DNA of 46,999 bases, taken from the IMG/VR virus record IMGVR_UViG_3300028895_000256, positions 1-46,999 of that record. The stretch is one strand, 5' to 3'. The notes under the pieces are model-generated. The model was not told the origin of the DNA and searched no databases. It saw nothing but the letters and a program-made list of their open reading frames with translations. Below are positions 22,571-29,647 of the stretch, piece after piece. The position numbers and the translations under genes were made by a program. Origin of the DNA: a virus. The first letter of the stretch is position 1; each line of letters starts with the position of its first letter.

Positions 22571-22928
22571 GCTCCCCACCTCCGGTTGCGGGCCTGTCGA
22601 TCAGGTCTTCTTGCGCCAGCAAAACGCGGGTCAGCGAAAAGATTGGGGTGTCGCAGTCCCCGCATCGCCTGAAGTTGCACGAGTCGACCGTGAATGTTTC
22701 CGGTGTGCTCTTGCAGTCCGGGCACCACAGCACGCGGTCGACCGCCACCACTGTGCTCGGCTTTTCGACAGCGTGGAGCTCTGCAATCATGTCCGGCGTG
22801 AGTATGTCGGAATGCGTAGCCAGGAAGCTGTGGACCGCTTCATATATCCTCACGGCCTGCGCTTGGTAGATCGCGTCCCGGATCTGTTGCATCGGGACCT
22901 TCATGCCTGGCACCAATTCATCGCCCAT
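22563..22928 (-). CDS. Zinc-ribbon-type small protein, unknown
   Basis: 121 residues from ATG (22926-22928) with AGGAGGCAGAAC. An N-terminal helical part (MQQIRDAIYQAQAVRIYEAV) is followed by WCPDCKSTPETF and FRRCGDCDTPIF, two CxxC knuckles spaced by about 17 residues, which would bind one zinc. Phage proteins of this layout often bind nucleic acid or act as adaptors. It overlaps the upstream gene by 11 bases. Confidence 0.6.
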   Translation of the reverse strand: MGDELVPGMKVPMQQIRDAIYQAQAVRIYEAVHSFLATHSDILTPDMIAELHAVEKPSTVVAVDRVLWCPDCKSTPETFTVDSCNFRRCGDCDTPIFSLTRVLLAQEDLIDRPATGGGERG

Positions 22929-23163
22929 GTTCTGCCTCCTGTCGGTAAATGTGCACCAAGTGCCCATCGATGTAGTCGCATTCGTCACTTCTGCGATACG
23001 TGACCTTGAGCATCTGTGCTGGGATCATGGCTCCCGGTGGCGATACGAAGAGGTACCTGCTCATCATCGTAAACCCCGGTAGGTAGATCACCCTGTGAAG
23101 GTCGGCCAGCAGGCCGTGCCTGCGCACGCCTTCGCGATCTTCGAACACGACCCGATATCTCAT
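22918..23163 (-). CDS. Unknown small protein at the edge of the pentamer array
   Basis: 81 residues starting MRYRVVFEDREG at the ATG 23161-23163. The ribosome site is poor: AAAGG is 13 bases away and the sequence before it belongs to the repeat array, so expression may depend on an RNA structure or on read-through. The peptide is strand-rich (RYRVVFEDREG, HRVIYLPG, SRYLFVSPPG, MLKVTYRRSD). No family recognised. Confidence 0.5.
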   Translation of the reverse strand: MRYRVVFEDREGVRRHGLLADLHRVIYLPGFTMMSRYLFVSPPGAMIPAQMLKVTYRRSDECDYIDGHLVHIYRQEAEHGR

Positions 23164-23749
23164 GTTGGTGGTGTACCTTTCCGCTCCTGTCACATCGTCT
23201 CCCAGCCCAGCCTCTACGGCCCGTCCCTTCCGATCTCGTCCTCGTCTCGGCCTTGCTGACCAATCCCCTGCGGCCATGCCGCTCCCATGCAGCCCTAGCC
23301 CCTGCTCACCTTTCCGGTACGGCCTGTCGACTCCAGTGCTAGCCTCTGCAATGCTCTACAGTCATGTGCGGCCCTTTCACTCCTTGACTTTGCTCTGCAC
23401 TCCACTACCTGCTGTTCCAGTACAATCGGCTGCGGCTGTTCCTCTCCCGTACACTGTGCGCCACGACTTTCCTTCCCAATCGTAACCATCCCGCTACTGC
23501 CATTCAGGTATCGTCCAGTGTCCTCCGTTCCAATGCTTGCCTCAGCAGTGGATTCCATTCCAGTACAGCCCTTCCATTTCAGGCCATGCTATAGCTATCC
23601 CATCCACTCCACTTCCATACAGCCGCTCGCTTACATGCCGGACCTGTGCAAGCCTATGCTATCCTATCTCGTCCTTTACGGCCGTCCCACTCCATTGCAC
23701 GCTCAGCCATTGCCCTACAGTCCTGTCCACTCCAGTAACCGATTGACTG
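23164..23749. repeat. Degenerate pentanucleotide array, no gene
   Basis: 586 bases without a credible gene. The minus strand can be cut into consecutive 5-mers that favour the form NNTGG (equivalently GRATG): near 23725 it reads ACTGG AGTGG ACAGG ACTGT, near 23680 AATGG AGTGG GACGG, near 23600 GGAGT GGATG GGATA, near 23560 TACTG GAATG GAATC. The phase drifts in places by one or two bases, and units are far from identical. The plus strand is correspondingly pyrimidine-rich (TCCAN). The tract separates two closely packed gene groups and has a base composition unlike either. Confidence 0.75.
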
Positions 23750-24223
23750 CTACAAGGCTGCCAAGAACTGCTCGACCGTGTCACAGGCGTCGTCGACCAT
23801 GGCTGTGTCCATCTTCAGGACCTTGCCGATCGACACTGCCCGCTGCAGACATCCGATCGCTCGCGTGAGCTCGTTGGTCATCACTTCGACCTTGAGCGCT
23901 TTGTGGCTGGCGACAACCGGCAGGTGGATGTAGCCCTCCTCATCGGATGCCCGCTCCGGGTCACGCACGTAGGCCGGTGCGATCACAGCAGCGCCCCCTC
24001 GCTGCACCTTGATCCGGACGCTACGGATCAGCTGGCGGGCCACCTGCAGGCGAGCCTTGTAGGCGGCGGCCTGATCGTCCCACTCGAAGTACCCATGGAG
24101 GGGGCTGGTCGGATCCTGAGCGTCATCGACCACGGCCGCCGGGGTCGGCCGCTGGTTCATGCGCTCGGCGATCTCGTTCAGTCGCTGCTCGACTGCTTCG
24201 CGCTGATCATCGCTGACTCTCAT
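23750..24223 (-). CDS. Conserved-looking phage protein, unknown
   Basis: 157 residues. It starts with a helical segment (DQREAVEQRLNEIAERMNQ), followed by DPTSPLHGYFEWDDQAAAYK and ARLQVARQLIRSVRIKV, a combination I associate with a family of uncharacterised phage proteins. The C-terminal half has ALKVEVMTNELTRAIGCLQR and an acidic last helix. It is translationally coupled (ATGA) to the upstream gene and has AAGGAGG. The gene ends where the pentamer array begins. Confidence 0.6.
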   Translation of the reverse strand: MRVSDDQREAVEQRLNEIAERMNQRPTPAAVVDDAQDPTSPLHGYFEWDDQAAAYKARLQVARQLIRSVRIKVQRGGAAVIAPAYVRDPERASDEEGYIHLPVVASHKALKVEVMTNELTRAIGCLQRAVSIGKVLKMDTAMVDDACDTVEQFLAAL

Positions 24224-25032
24224 GCGGCCTCCTTGTCGCCGGCCTTCGCCACAAGCCCGTCGCTGCTGTCGCCCCTGCCTCGGACCTCCCGCTCATCCTC
24301 GAACCAGCGATAGAGTTCCTCGGTCTCCGCGTCGAAAAACCGGAGATTCTCCATCTTGATCGCGTCGTCCTGGGCCTCCCGGCCGCCGGCCTTCACGATC
24401 TCCAGGTACTCCTTGTCGTCCGGCGGGACGATCTTGAACATGCCGAAGTTGCCGCCCTTCTGCCGGCGCCAGTCCCCGATCCCGTTGGTCACGCCGGCGG
24501 CCGCGACGAGGTTCACCATGCTCGCCTGGTTGAGGTTGGGCGTGAGGTAGGAGACCTTGAACTTGGTGGCCCAGCGCCGGAGCACCATGCGCGTCCGAAC
24601 GTCCGGGGTCTTCGCGATCCCGGCCTGCCGGACGATCGTCATCATCATCTCGGGGATCCCCCAGACCGGCATGAGCGTTCCCTCGACCCAGCTGAGCCGG
24701 CCGATCTCCGTCTTGGCGACGGTCGGGATATCGAGGGCCGCGCACTGGATCGCTTTGCCCATCGACTCGCACTTGAAGCCGAAGCGGGTGGGCGGGTTGT
24801 TGTCGTCGGTGAACCGGTACGGGCACTCGAGGAACTCGAGGTAGGGGTTATGCTTCATGGTCAGCTTCTTCTCGCTCCTCGACTTCGGACCGCTCGGGTA
24901 GAGCAGCTCCTGCTTGGCCTTCGAGGGCATGGCGTGGAGAATCAACTCGGAGATCCCGACGATCGCGAGCTCGATGGATTCCCACTTCATCTGATCGACC
25001 TTGACTTCCTGCGTCTTCTTCTTGCCTGGCAT
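24220..25032 (-). CDS. Unknown protein with conserved glycine-rich motif
   Basis: 270 residues, ATG after AAGGAGGCAGACC. The N-terminal region is basic, then SIELAIVGISELILHAMPSK, and FKCESMGKAIQCAALDIPT, a basic region with RTRMVLRRWATKFKVSYLT, and AGVTNGIGDWRRQKGGNFG near residue 195. The G.GDWR..K.G.FG motif recurs in a group of phage proteins of unknown role. I considered nucleic-acid-binding (RAMP/Cas7-like) folds because of the glycine-rich loop and basic surface, but cannot establish this from sequence. Confidence 0.55.
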   Translation of the reverse strand: MPGKKKTQEVKVDQMKWESIELAIVGISELILHAMPSKAKQELLYPSGPKSRSEKKLTMKHNPYLEFLECPYRFTDDNNPPTRFGFKCESMGKAIQCAALDIPTVAKTEIGRLSWVEGTLMPVWGIPEMMMTIVRQAGIAKTPDVRTRMVLRRWATKFKVSYLTPNLNQASMVNLVAAAGVTNGIGDWRRQKGGNFGMFKIVPPDDKEYLEIVKAGGREAQDDAIKMENLRFFDAETEELYRWFEDEREVRGRGDSSDGLVAKAGDKEAA

Positions 25033-25085
25033 GGTCTGCCTCCTTTGGATTGTTCTCGTTTCACATTTCTCGATCCCATTGCAGG

Positions 25086-26612
25086 TCAGCCTGCAGCGTC
25101 CTCCTCTCCTGCTGCAGGCGGGGGTGGGGTGGGCGGGGGCTCGACGGGCTGCTCGTCAGGCTCGCCGAATACTTCCCGCATGAAGATCTCCTCCTCGATG
25201 TTCCTGATCGTCGGCCGCGGCGGCGATCCGTATTCTGCTCCGATCCACCGGCGGTTGTATCGGCTGAGGCCCTCAGCCATCCCCGGAGCGAACCATGAGC
25301 CGGCCGACGCGAGCTCCGTACCGCCGCGGGCGCCGGACCAGGTCGGGCTCTCCATCGTCCCGTTAGGGTGCTCGATCTTGTAGGCGTACCAGCCCCGCTG
25401 CCGGTCAGTGACCTTGAGCCAGACTTGCCCGCGGAAGAACCGGCGATGCCAGGTGATGGTGCGGTTGCCGTCGTCATCCGTCTCGATCTCGTAGGTCGGG
25501 TCCTTGATGGGGCGGCCCAGGTTCTTCAGGTCGACTGCGGGCGTGACGAGCTCCCGTCCGTTGGGCGATCGGTAGACGCAGATCGCTCGATCGTGGAGCA
25601 GGCAGGCGGCCGCGACTGCGTACCGTTGCGTCTCGGATTCCGCGTCGTTCTCGACGAAGATGTAGGGCCCCCCTCGGTCCGTTCTGTAGGGCTTGTCTGC
25701 GATCCGGCCGAGGCTGTCTTCGTGGTCCGGATCGTTGGCGCCCAGCCAGTCGGTGGCGTTGCCAGCGCCCCAATACCAATGGGGGAAGTTCTCGATCATG
25801 ACCCCGTCCAGCTGCTTTACGAAGGGCAAGCTCTCCTTGACCGCGTCCGGCCCGTTGGCGATGACCGGCACGTCCTCGAGGGCGCGGCGCAACCTGGCGA
25901 TCAGGGTCTCCTGTCCCTGGATCCACGCGTCCCGCTCTGAGGTGTCGGGGTCGCCGTAGAAGGCACGATCATCTGCGAACGCGACCCCATCCTGATCGAT
26001 GTCCGGCAGCCCGATCTGGTTCGCGGCGTAGGCAGGGTCCTGCCAGACCTTGAAGTCCGGGATGTTGCGGGTCACGAAGTCCATCATGAAGATGGCGCCC
26101 TTGCGCTCCTGGTAGTAGGTGCCCCTGAAGGCATCCACGGCGTGCTTGATGATCGCCTGCCGGGCATCGGCCTGCGTGATGTCGACGACCGGGTCGCGCT
26201 TCCAGATGCTGACGGTGTCTGGCTGTCCGGTGGCCGGGTCGATGCCGTTGGTCCGCATCAGGAAATCCCCGTTGACCGCGACCGCCTCCCAGGACCTGGC
26301 CCGCCAGGATCTGGCGCCGGCATCGTAGCTCCGCTTCAGGTAGAGCGGGACGGCCCAGAAGTGGTGGTGGAAGACCAGGCGGTGCTCCGGGTTCCGGTCG
26401 TGGATCTCCGGCAGCATGCTGCTGGCTTCGTCGTCCATGGCGTAGTTGGCCTGGACGAAGGTGTAATCGTGCTGGGCCCAGCCAGCCGGGTTGTCTTCGA
26501 TGGTCGACCCGATGGCCATGCCGCTGGTCTGGAAGGTCGGCGGGAGGCTGGTAATCCAGAAGGCGGCGGCGATGGCGGCGACGACGGTCAGGATCTTCAG
26601 CGCGAGCTTCAT
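25086..26612 (-). CDS. Secreted glycoside-hydrolase-like protein (GHL15-type TIM barrel)
   Basis: 508 residues. Residues 1-22 form a signal peptide or membrane anchor (basic MKLALK, then a hydrophobic helix). The body resembles the uncharacterised GHL15 glycosidase-like family: LVFHHHFWAVPLYLK (80-94), AIFMMDFVTRNIPDF (173-187), an ENG-type loop with PVIANGPDAV (249-258) and LDGVMIENFPHWYWG (268-282), where D269 and E274 are candidate catalytic acids at strand ends. The last 60 residues are proline-rich and acidic (EPPPTPPPPAAG). It would act outside the cytoplasm on host glycans. It sits among early/accessory genes, not beside the tail genes, so it is not an obvious depolymerase. The start shares TGATG with the upstream stop. 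Confidence 0.55.
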   Translation of the reverse strand: MKLALKILTVVAAIAAAFWITSLPPTFQTSGMAIGSTIEDNPAGWAQHDYTFVQANYAMDDEASSMLPEIHDRNPEHRLVFHHHFWAVPLYLKRSYDAGARSWRARSWEAVAVNGDFLMRTNGIDPATGQPDTVSIWKRDPVVDITQADARQAIIKHAVDAFRGTYYQERKGAIFMMDFVTRNIPDFKVWQDPAYAANQIGLPDIDQDGVAFADDRAFYGDPDTSERDAWIQGQETLIARLRRALEDVPVIANGPDAVKESLPFVKQLDGVMIENFPHWYWGAGNATDWLGANDPDHEDSLGRIADKPYRTDRGGPYIFVENDAESETQRYAVAAACLLHDRAICVYRSPNGRELVTPAVDLKNLGRPIKDPTYEIETDDDGNRTITWHRRFFRGQVWLKVTDRQRGWYAYKIEHPNGTMESPTWSGARGGTELASAGSWFAPGMAEGLSRYNRRWIGAEYGSPPRPTIRNIEEEIFMREVFGEPDEQPVEPPPTPPPPAAGEEDAAG

Positions 26613-26911
26613 CAGATGACCTCAATTCCGACCGGCTGACATGGTCCCGTGTACGGGCGGCCGGCCAAGCGCTCGTACTTTGTTTTCTCCTGTTCGTGCA
26701 TGCGGCGCAGGTCAGCATGGGTCATGACGCCAGTGCAGTCCTCTCCGAGCTCCTTGAGTTCTTCCTCGGCTGCACTGGCCTCCTCAGCCCATCGGTTGTA
26801 ACTGTCCTGAAGGTCGGAGATCTCGTCATCGATCTCATCCATGCGCCGGTAGGCGGCTGCGATCGTCTCTCGGAGATCTCGCTGACGTTTGGCTTTCTCC
26901 ATGTCCTCCAT
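26612..26911 (-). CDS. Small coiled-coil protein, unknown
   Basis: 99 residues from the ATG at 26909-26911 (MEDMEKAKRQRDLRE); it begins one base before the upstream stop ends and has only a weak GGGGG site, so coupling is likely. The first 70 residues form a charged coiled coil (AAYRRMDEIDDEISDLQDSY, ASAAEEELKELGED). The C-terminus is Pro/Gly-rich. Function unknown. Confidence 0.55.
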   Translation of the reverse strand: MEDMEKAKRQRDLRETIAAAYRRMDEIDDEISDLQDSYNRWAEEASAAEEELKELGEDCTGVMTHADLRRMHEQEKTKYERLAGRPYTGPCQPVGIEVI

Positions 26912-26912
26912 C

Positions 26913-27116
26913 TCAGTCCCCCAGCCCGATGGCCTTGCTGATCTCCGGCGTGAATCCACCGAACTCGCGGAAGCGCTCGAGAATCCGGTCGGTGACCAGC
27001 CTCTGCTCATCGGTCAGTGCGCTCGGCAGGAATCGGTACCAGCCGCAGATGTCCATCCGATTGGCCTCGTTGACCTGATCGAGCGTCGGGTATGTGCAGT
27101 ACTTCATCATGCTCAT
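26913..27116 (-). CDS. Small unknown protein
   Basis: 67 residues, ATG at 27114-27116 overlapping the upstream stop, AAGGAG eight bases before. Starts MSMMKYCTYPTLDQVNEANR and carries a helix DEQRLVTDRILERFREFGG. Two internal ATGs follow the first and could be alternative starts. No family recognised. Confidence 0.5.
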   Translation of the reverse strand: MSMMKYCTYPTLDQVNEANRMDICGWYRFLPSALTDEQRLVTDRILERFREFGGFTPEISKAIGLGD

Positions 27117-27319
27117 CGCCTCATCTCCTTGAGTTGCCTCAGCTGCTCGATCGCTCGGTCCATCGTCTGCAGCGCCTTGTAGGCTGCGGCGACCGGGGTG
27201 GTCGGAGTCCGCTCCTGCTGGCATATGTCGCAGACGAGGCCGGGCATGTATCCGGGGCGCTGCTCGAGGCGTAGCGGCTGGTCCCGGTGGATCTGGCATT
27301 TGATCGAGCTCCAGGGCAT
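27113..27319 (-). CDS. Small protein with C-x-H / C-x2-C zinc motif
   Basis: 68 residues from ATG 27317-27319 sharing TGATG with the upstream stop. KCQIHRD and LVCDICQQE contain Cys and His spaced like a small zinc finger, followed by a basic C-terminal helix (MDRAIEQLRQLKEMRR). Possibly nucleic-acid binding. No family recognised. Confidence 0.55.
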   Translation of the reverse strand: MPWSSIKCQIHRDQPLRLEQRPGYMPGLVCDICQQERTPTTPVAAAYKALQTMDRAIEQLRQLKEMRR

Positions 27320-27525
27320 CAGATCAGCCCCTTCTTCTGGGCCAGCCACCTGGGGATCCTGCAGGTGATCTGCGGCCCCTCACTGGTGCTGGTGAATTGC
27401 TCGCCGGTGATCTGGGATTTCGGGATCCACGCGTCCACGTCTCCCCCGGGTCCGGTCGTGGCGATCAGCAGTGCCTTCACACGCGAGTGCTTCAGGGTCC
27501 CGCTAATCTTGACTGTCTCCGCCAT
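27319..27525 (-). CDS. Small beta-rich protein, unknown
   Basis: 68 residues with a clear GGAGGCGAC site. Pattern MAETVKISGTLKHSRVKALLI, then WIPKSQITGEQFTSTSEG and a basic end (RIPRWLAQKKG). Alternating residues suggest a beta barrel, a form common among small phage proteins. No family recognised. Confidence 0.5.
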   Translation of the reverse strand: MAETVKISGTLKHSRVKALLIATTGPGGDVDAWIPKSQITGEQFTSTSEGPQITCRIPRWLAQKKGLI

Positions 27526-27536
27526 GTCGCCTCCAT

Positions 27537-28061
27537 TCAGATCCGGCCGTGCTTCTGCTCACGGACAAGGTAGCTATCGATCGCCGTGTTGATGATGCCC
27601 CAACAGAGCGCCGGGGTGGGGGCTCGCCCTTCGAGCTCGCCGCGATCCCGGAACTCGCGATCGGTGTCGCTGCAGCTGTTGTCGTTCGGGGCGATGGCCA
27701 GCGACCATCGGTTCCCGCCGGCCAGGAGTTCGAACCGCCAATGATGGGCGCTGACCGCCCGCAGCTTGCCGGCGCCCGTGTCGAGCCGGAAGGTCCCGGT
27801 CATGCTCGCAGGCCCCCCGGCGACGTATGAAGTCTCGACGTCGACAGGGAGCCCGCCGGCAGTGGTCTGGCGGTTTTTTATCTGCACGGCGGCCTTGGCC
27901 TTGGCCAGCGTGACCCGGAGCTCGACGTCCAGCTGGGGCCCGAGGATCGCCTGGGCCGCGACCGCGATCTCGTGGCGGGCCCGCTGAGTGACGCTGCTGA
28001 ACCTGGCCGCGGTCGGCGGCTCGAGGCCGTGGCTGCTGTAGCGGATGTCGATGTGCTTCAT
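27537..28061 (-). CDS. Unknown protein, first gene after cassette copy 5
   Basis: 174 residues from ATG 28059-28061 (MKHIDIRYSSHG), AGGAGG six bases before. Begins with an arginine/histidine-containing segment (ARFSSVTQRARHEIAVAAQA), then DVELRVTLAKAKAAVQIKNR, then polar beta-like text with WRFELLAGGNRWSLAI. The longer frame upstream passes through the cassette and is not used. No family recognised. Confidence 0.55.
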   Translation of the reverse strand: MKHIDIRYSSHGLEPPTAARFSSVTQRARHEIAVAAQAILGPQLDVELRVTLAKAKAAVQIKNRQTTAGGLPVDVETSYVAGGPASMTGTFRLDTGAGKLRAVSAHHWRFELLAGGNRWSLAIAPNDNSCSDTDREFRDRGELEGRAPTPALCWGIINTAIDSYLVREQKHGRI

Positions 28062-28073
28062 TCTCGTCCTCCT

Positions 28074-28128
28074 GTTCCACGTGGAACCGTGGTGTCTCAA
28101 AAAGTGGCCATGTCCGCAGACAAAATGG
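28074..28128 (-). promoter_or_regulatory. Conserved intergenic cassette, copy 5
   Basis: Core ATGTCCGCAGACAAAATGG (28110-28128). In the minus direction 23 bases separate it from the perfect 14-bp palindrome GTTCCACGTGGAAC (28074-28087), which abuts the AGGAGG of the gene at 28061. The intervening text includes a TTTTT run. It lies 7 bases after the stop of the gene ending at 28136. Confidence 0.75.
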
Positions 28129-28135
28129 TCGGCCG

Positions 28136-28516
28136 TCAGCGGAGCTTGCTGCCGGTCTTGCTGGCCGGCGACCACTCCCCGCTCCGGGTCTCCCCGGTCT
28201 CCGGGTCGGTGTTCAGCCCCATCGCCCGGACGCGCTCGCCCCCTGGGGGGCGGGCCAGGATCGCGGCGATCGTGTCCTGTGTGACCGCCGTCATCGTCCA
28301 TGGGCCGTAGGTGCCAGTGCTGTCTGGCCGCTGGACCTCGACGATGTAGGCTTCGGCTCTGTCGGCTGGGGCCCAATGGTACAGGTAGCTCATGGGCTCC
28401 GGCAGGGGTTCGTGATTCACGAAGAGCCCCAGCTGACCGGCCAGCATCGTGAGGATCACGACCTGGTCAATGCTCGGCAGGGCCTGAATCGAATCAACCA
28501 GCGCTGCTGCTTCCAT
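28136..28516 (-). CDS. Unknown protein
   Basis: 126 residues from ATG 28514-28516 (MEAAALVDSIQALPS), eight bases after GGAAGG; a GTG three codons earlier is too close. A leucine-rich helical start (IDQVVILTMLAGQLGLFV) precedes YLYHWAPADRAEAYIVEVQR and a polar basic end. It overlaps the replication-initiator-like gene by 23 bases. No family recognised. Confidence 0.55.
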   Translation of the reverse strand: MEAAALVDSIQALPSIDQVVILTMLAGQLGLFVNHEPLPEPMSYLYHWAPADRAEAYIVEVQRPDSTGTYGPWTMTAVTQDTIAAILARPPGGERVRAMGLNTDPETGETRSGEWSPASKTGSKLR

Positions 28517-29348
28517 CTCGTTCACCTTCCGGTTGGTGGTCTCTGATCATGACCTTGAGTTGTTCCAGGTCTGGGATTTCCAGCTGGTCCTCCCCGGTGA
28601 TCCGCTTGGCGACAGTGTAGTAGAGTCCGTTGGTCTCCGTGCCGGCCGCCGGGTATCGATCGATTATGGTGTCGGCCAGGTCGTGGTCGCGATGGCGCCA
28701 TGCGCGGATGACCTCCGCGGCATCCCTCTGCCACTCCTCTGTGACGCGGTCGGCCAGGTCGATGTCCGAGAGCTTCCGGATCAGGAGGCTGGCGTCTCGC
28801 GAGAGCAGCCCCTTCATCCGGTAGCCCTGGGCTTCGACGAACTCGACATCGACCAACCCCCGCTCCCGGCACATCTTGTCGATCGTCTCGAGTTGGCTCT
28901 CGGTCGCCATGTTGGGCCGGCGGCCGGGACCTTCGTCTTGGGCTCGAGCATGCTTGAAGCCGGGCGGCGGAGGGTAGTTGCTTGGCTGTGGGAATGGGAC
29001 GTTCTGATAGCGAGCCCACTTCGTGATCTGGTAGAGGCGCTCCCCCTCGGGCCCGTCGTACTCGATGACCATGGACTTCTTCTTCCCGCGGGTCGCCGTC
29101 AGCATCTCGCGCAGGCGGTTGATCTCGACATCGTTGATCGCCCTGATCTCGCCGTCCCCCAGATCGAAGTGTTGCGTGTCGTAGGGGAATGCCCGCAGTT
29201 TCCAGACGCGATTGTCGCTTTCCTCTCGCCCCTCATCGTCGGCCATCATGATCATGGCGTTGAAGAGGAGTCGAGCAGCCATCGGCAGCGACTGGTAGTC
29301 CGGATCTTCGAGGATCCGAACCCAGAACATCCGCTTCCGTTCGGCCAT
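28494..29348 (-). CDS. Replication initiation / replisome-organiser-like protein
   Basis: 284 residues. The N-terminal 130 residues have the layout of phage replisome organisers: RMFWVRILEDPDYQSLPMAA, RLLFNAMIMMADDEGR, KLRAFPYDT, INRLREMLTATRG and YQITKWARYQNV, that is, a winged-helix domain beginning with a short 'd..y..Ls..arll...lil.aDdeGr' segment. A linker rich in proline (PSNYPPPPG) follows. The C-terminal part (about 145-260) is helical (MATESQLETIDKMC, ASLLIRKLSDIDLAD). Such proteins bind the phage origin and load host helicase. With no polymerase or helicase in the window, the phage would depend on the host replisome. Confidence 0.6.
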   Translation of the reverse strand: MAERKRMFWVRILEDPDYQSLPMAARLLFNAMIMMADDEGREESDNRVWKLRAFPYDTQHFDLGDGEIRAINDVEINRLREMLTATRGKKKSMVIEYDGPEGERLYQITKWARYQNVPFPQPSNYPPPPGFKHARAQDEGPGRRPNMATESQLETIDKMCRERGLVDVEFVEAQGYRMKGLLSRDASLLIRKLSDIDLADRVTEEWQRDAAEVIRAWRHRDHDLADTIIDRYPAAGTETNGLYYTVAKRITGEDQLEIPDLEQLKVMIRDHQPEGERDGSSSAG

Positions 29349-29554
29349 CAGTCGCCCCTCGCCCGCATCGCCTTGGTGGTGACCGGGGTGCGCTCGGCGT
29401 ATCTGGCCAGTGCCTCCTTTTCATCGTTCAAGTTCCCGCATTCTGGACAGATCAGCCAGTCGCGGCTGCGCCCGACCGACTCGCGCTCGACCTTGTCGGG
29501 CGGGAAAATCACGCCGCATCGCCAGCATGTGCAGAGGTTATTCTTCGGCTTCAT
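29348..29554 (-). CDS. Zinc-ribbon protein, unknown
   Basis: 68 residues starting MKPKNNLCTCWRCGVIFPPD, with a second knuckle LICPECGNLNDE about 25 residues later: a CxxC...CxxC zinc ribbon. A charged helix completes it. GGAGAGAC precedes the ATG. It may bind nucleic acid beside the initiator. The 93 bases upstream (29555-29647) hold only GC palindromes (CCCCGGGG twice). Confidence 0.65.
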   Translation of the reverse strand: MKPKNNLCTCWRCGVIFPPDKVERESVGRSRDWLICPECGNLNDEKEALARYAERTPVTTKAMRARGD

Positions 29555-29647
29555 GTCTCTCCGTTCGTGTTGGGAGCGGGTCCCCGGGGTGCCTTGGCTC
29601 CCGCCGAATCGCGGGCCCCGGGGCGTGGTTCCCGCCCCCGTCCCGCG

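Noticed and set aside
23295-23558. 87-residue minus-strand frame inside the pentamer array
   Set aside because: Low-complexity peptide dictated by the repeat, no ribosome site, no family resemblance. Also no palindromic repeats with uniform spacers, so not a CRISPR array.
29555-29647. Intrinsic terminator after the SbcDC gene
   Set aside because: GC palindromes are present but no T-run follows any of them.
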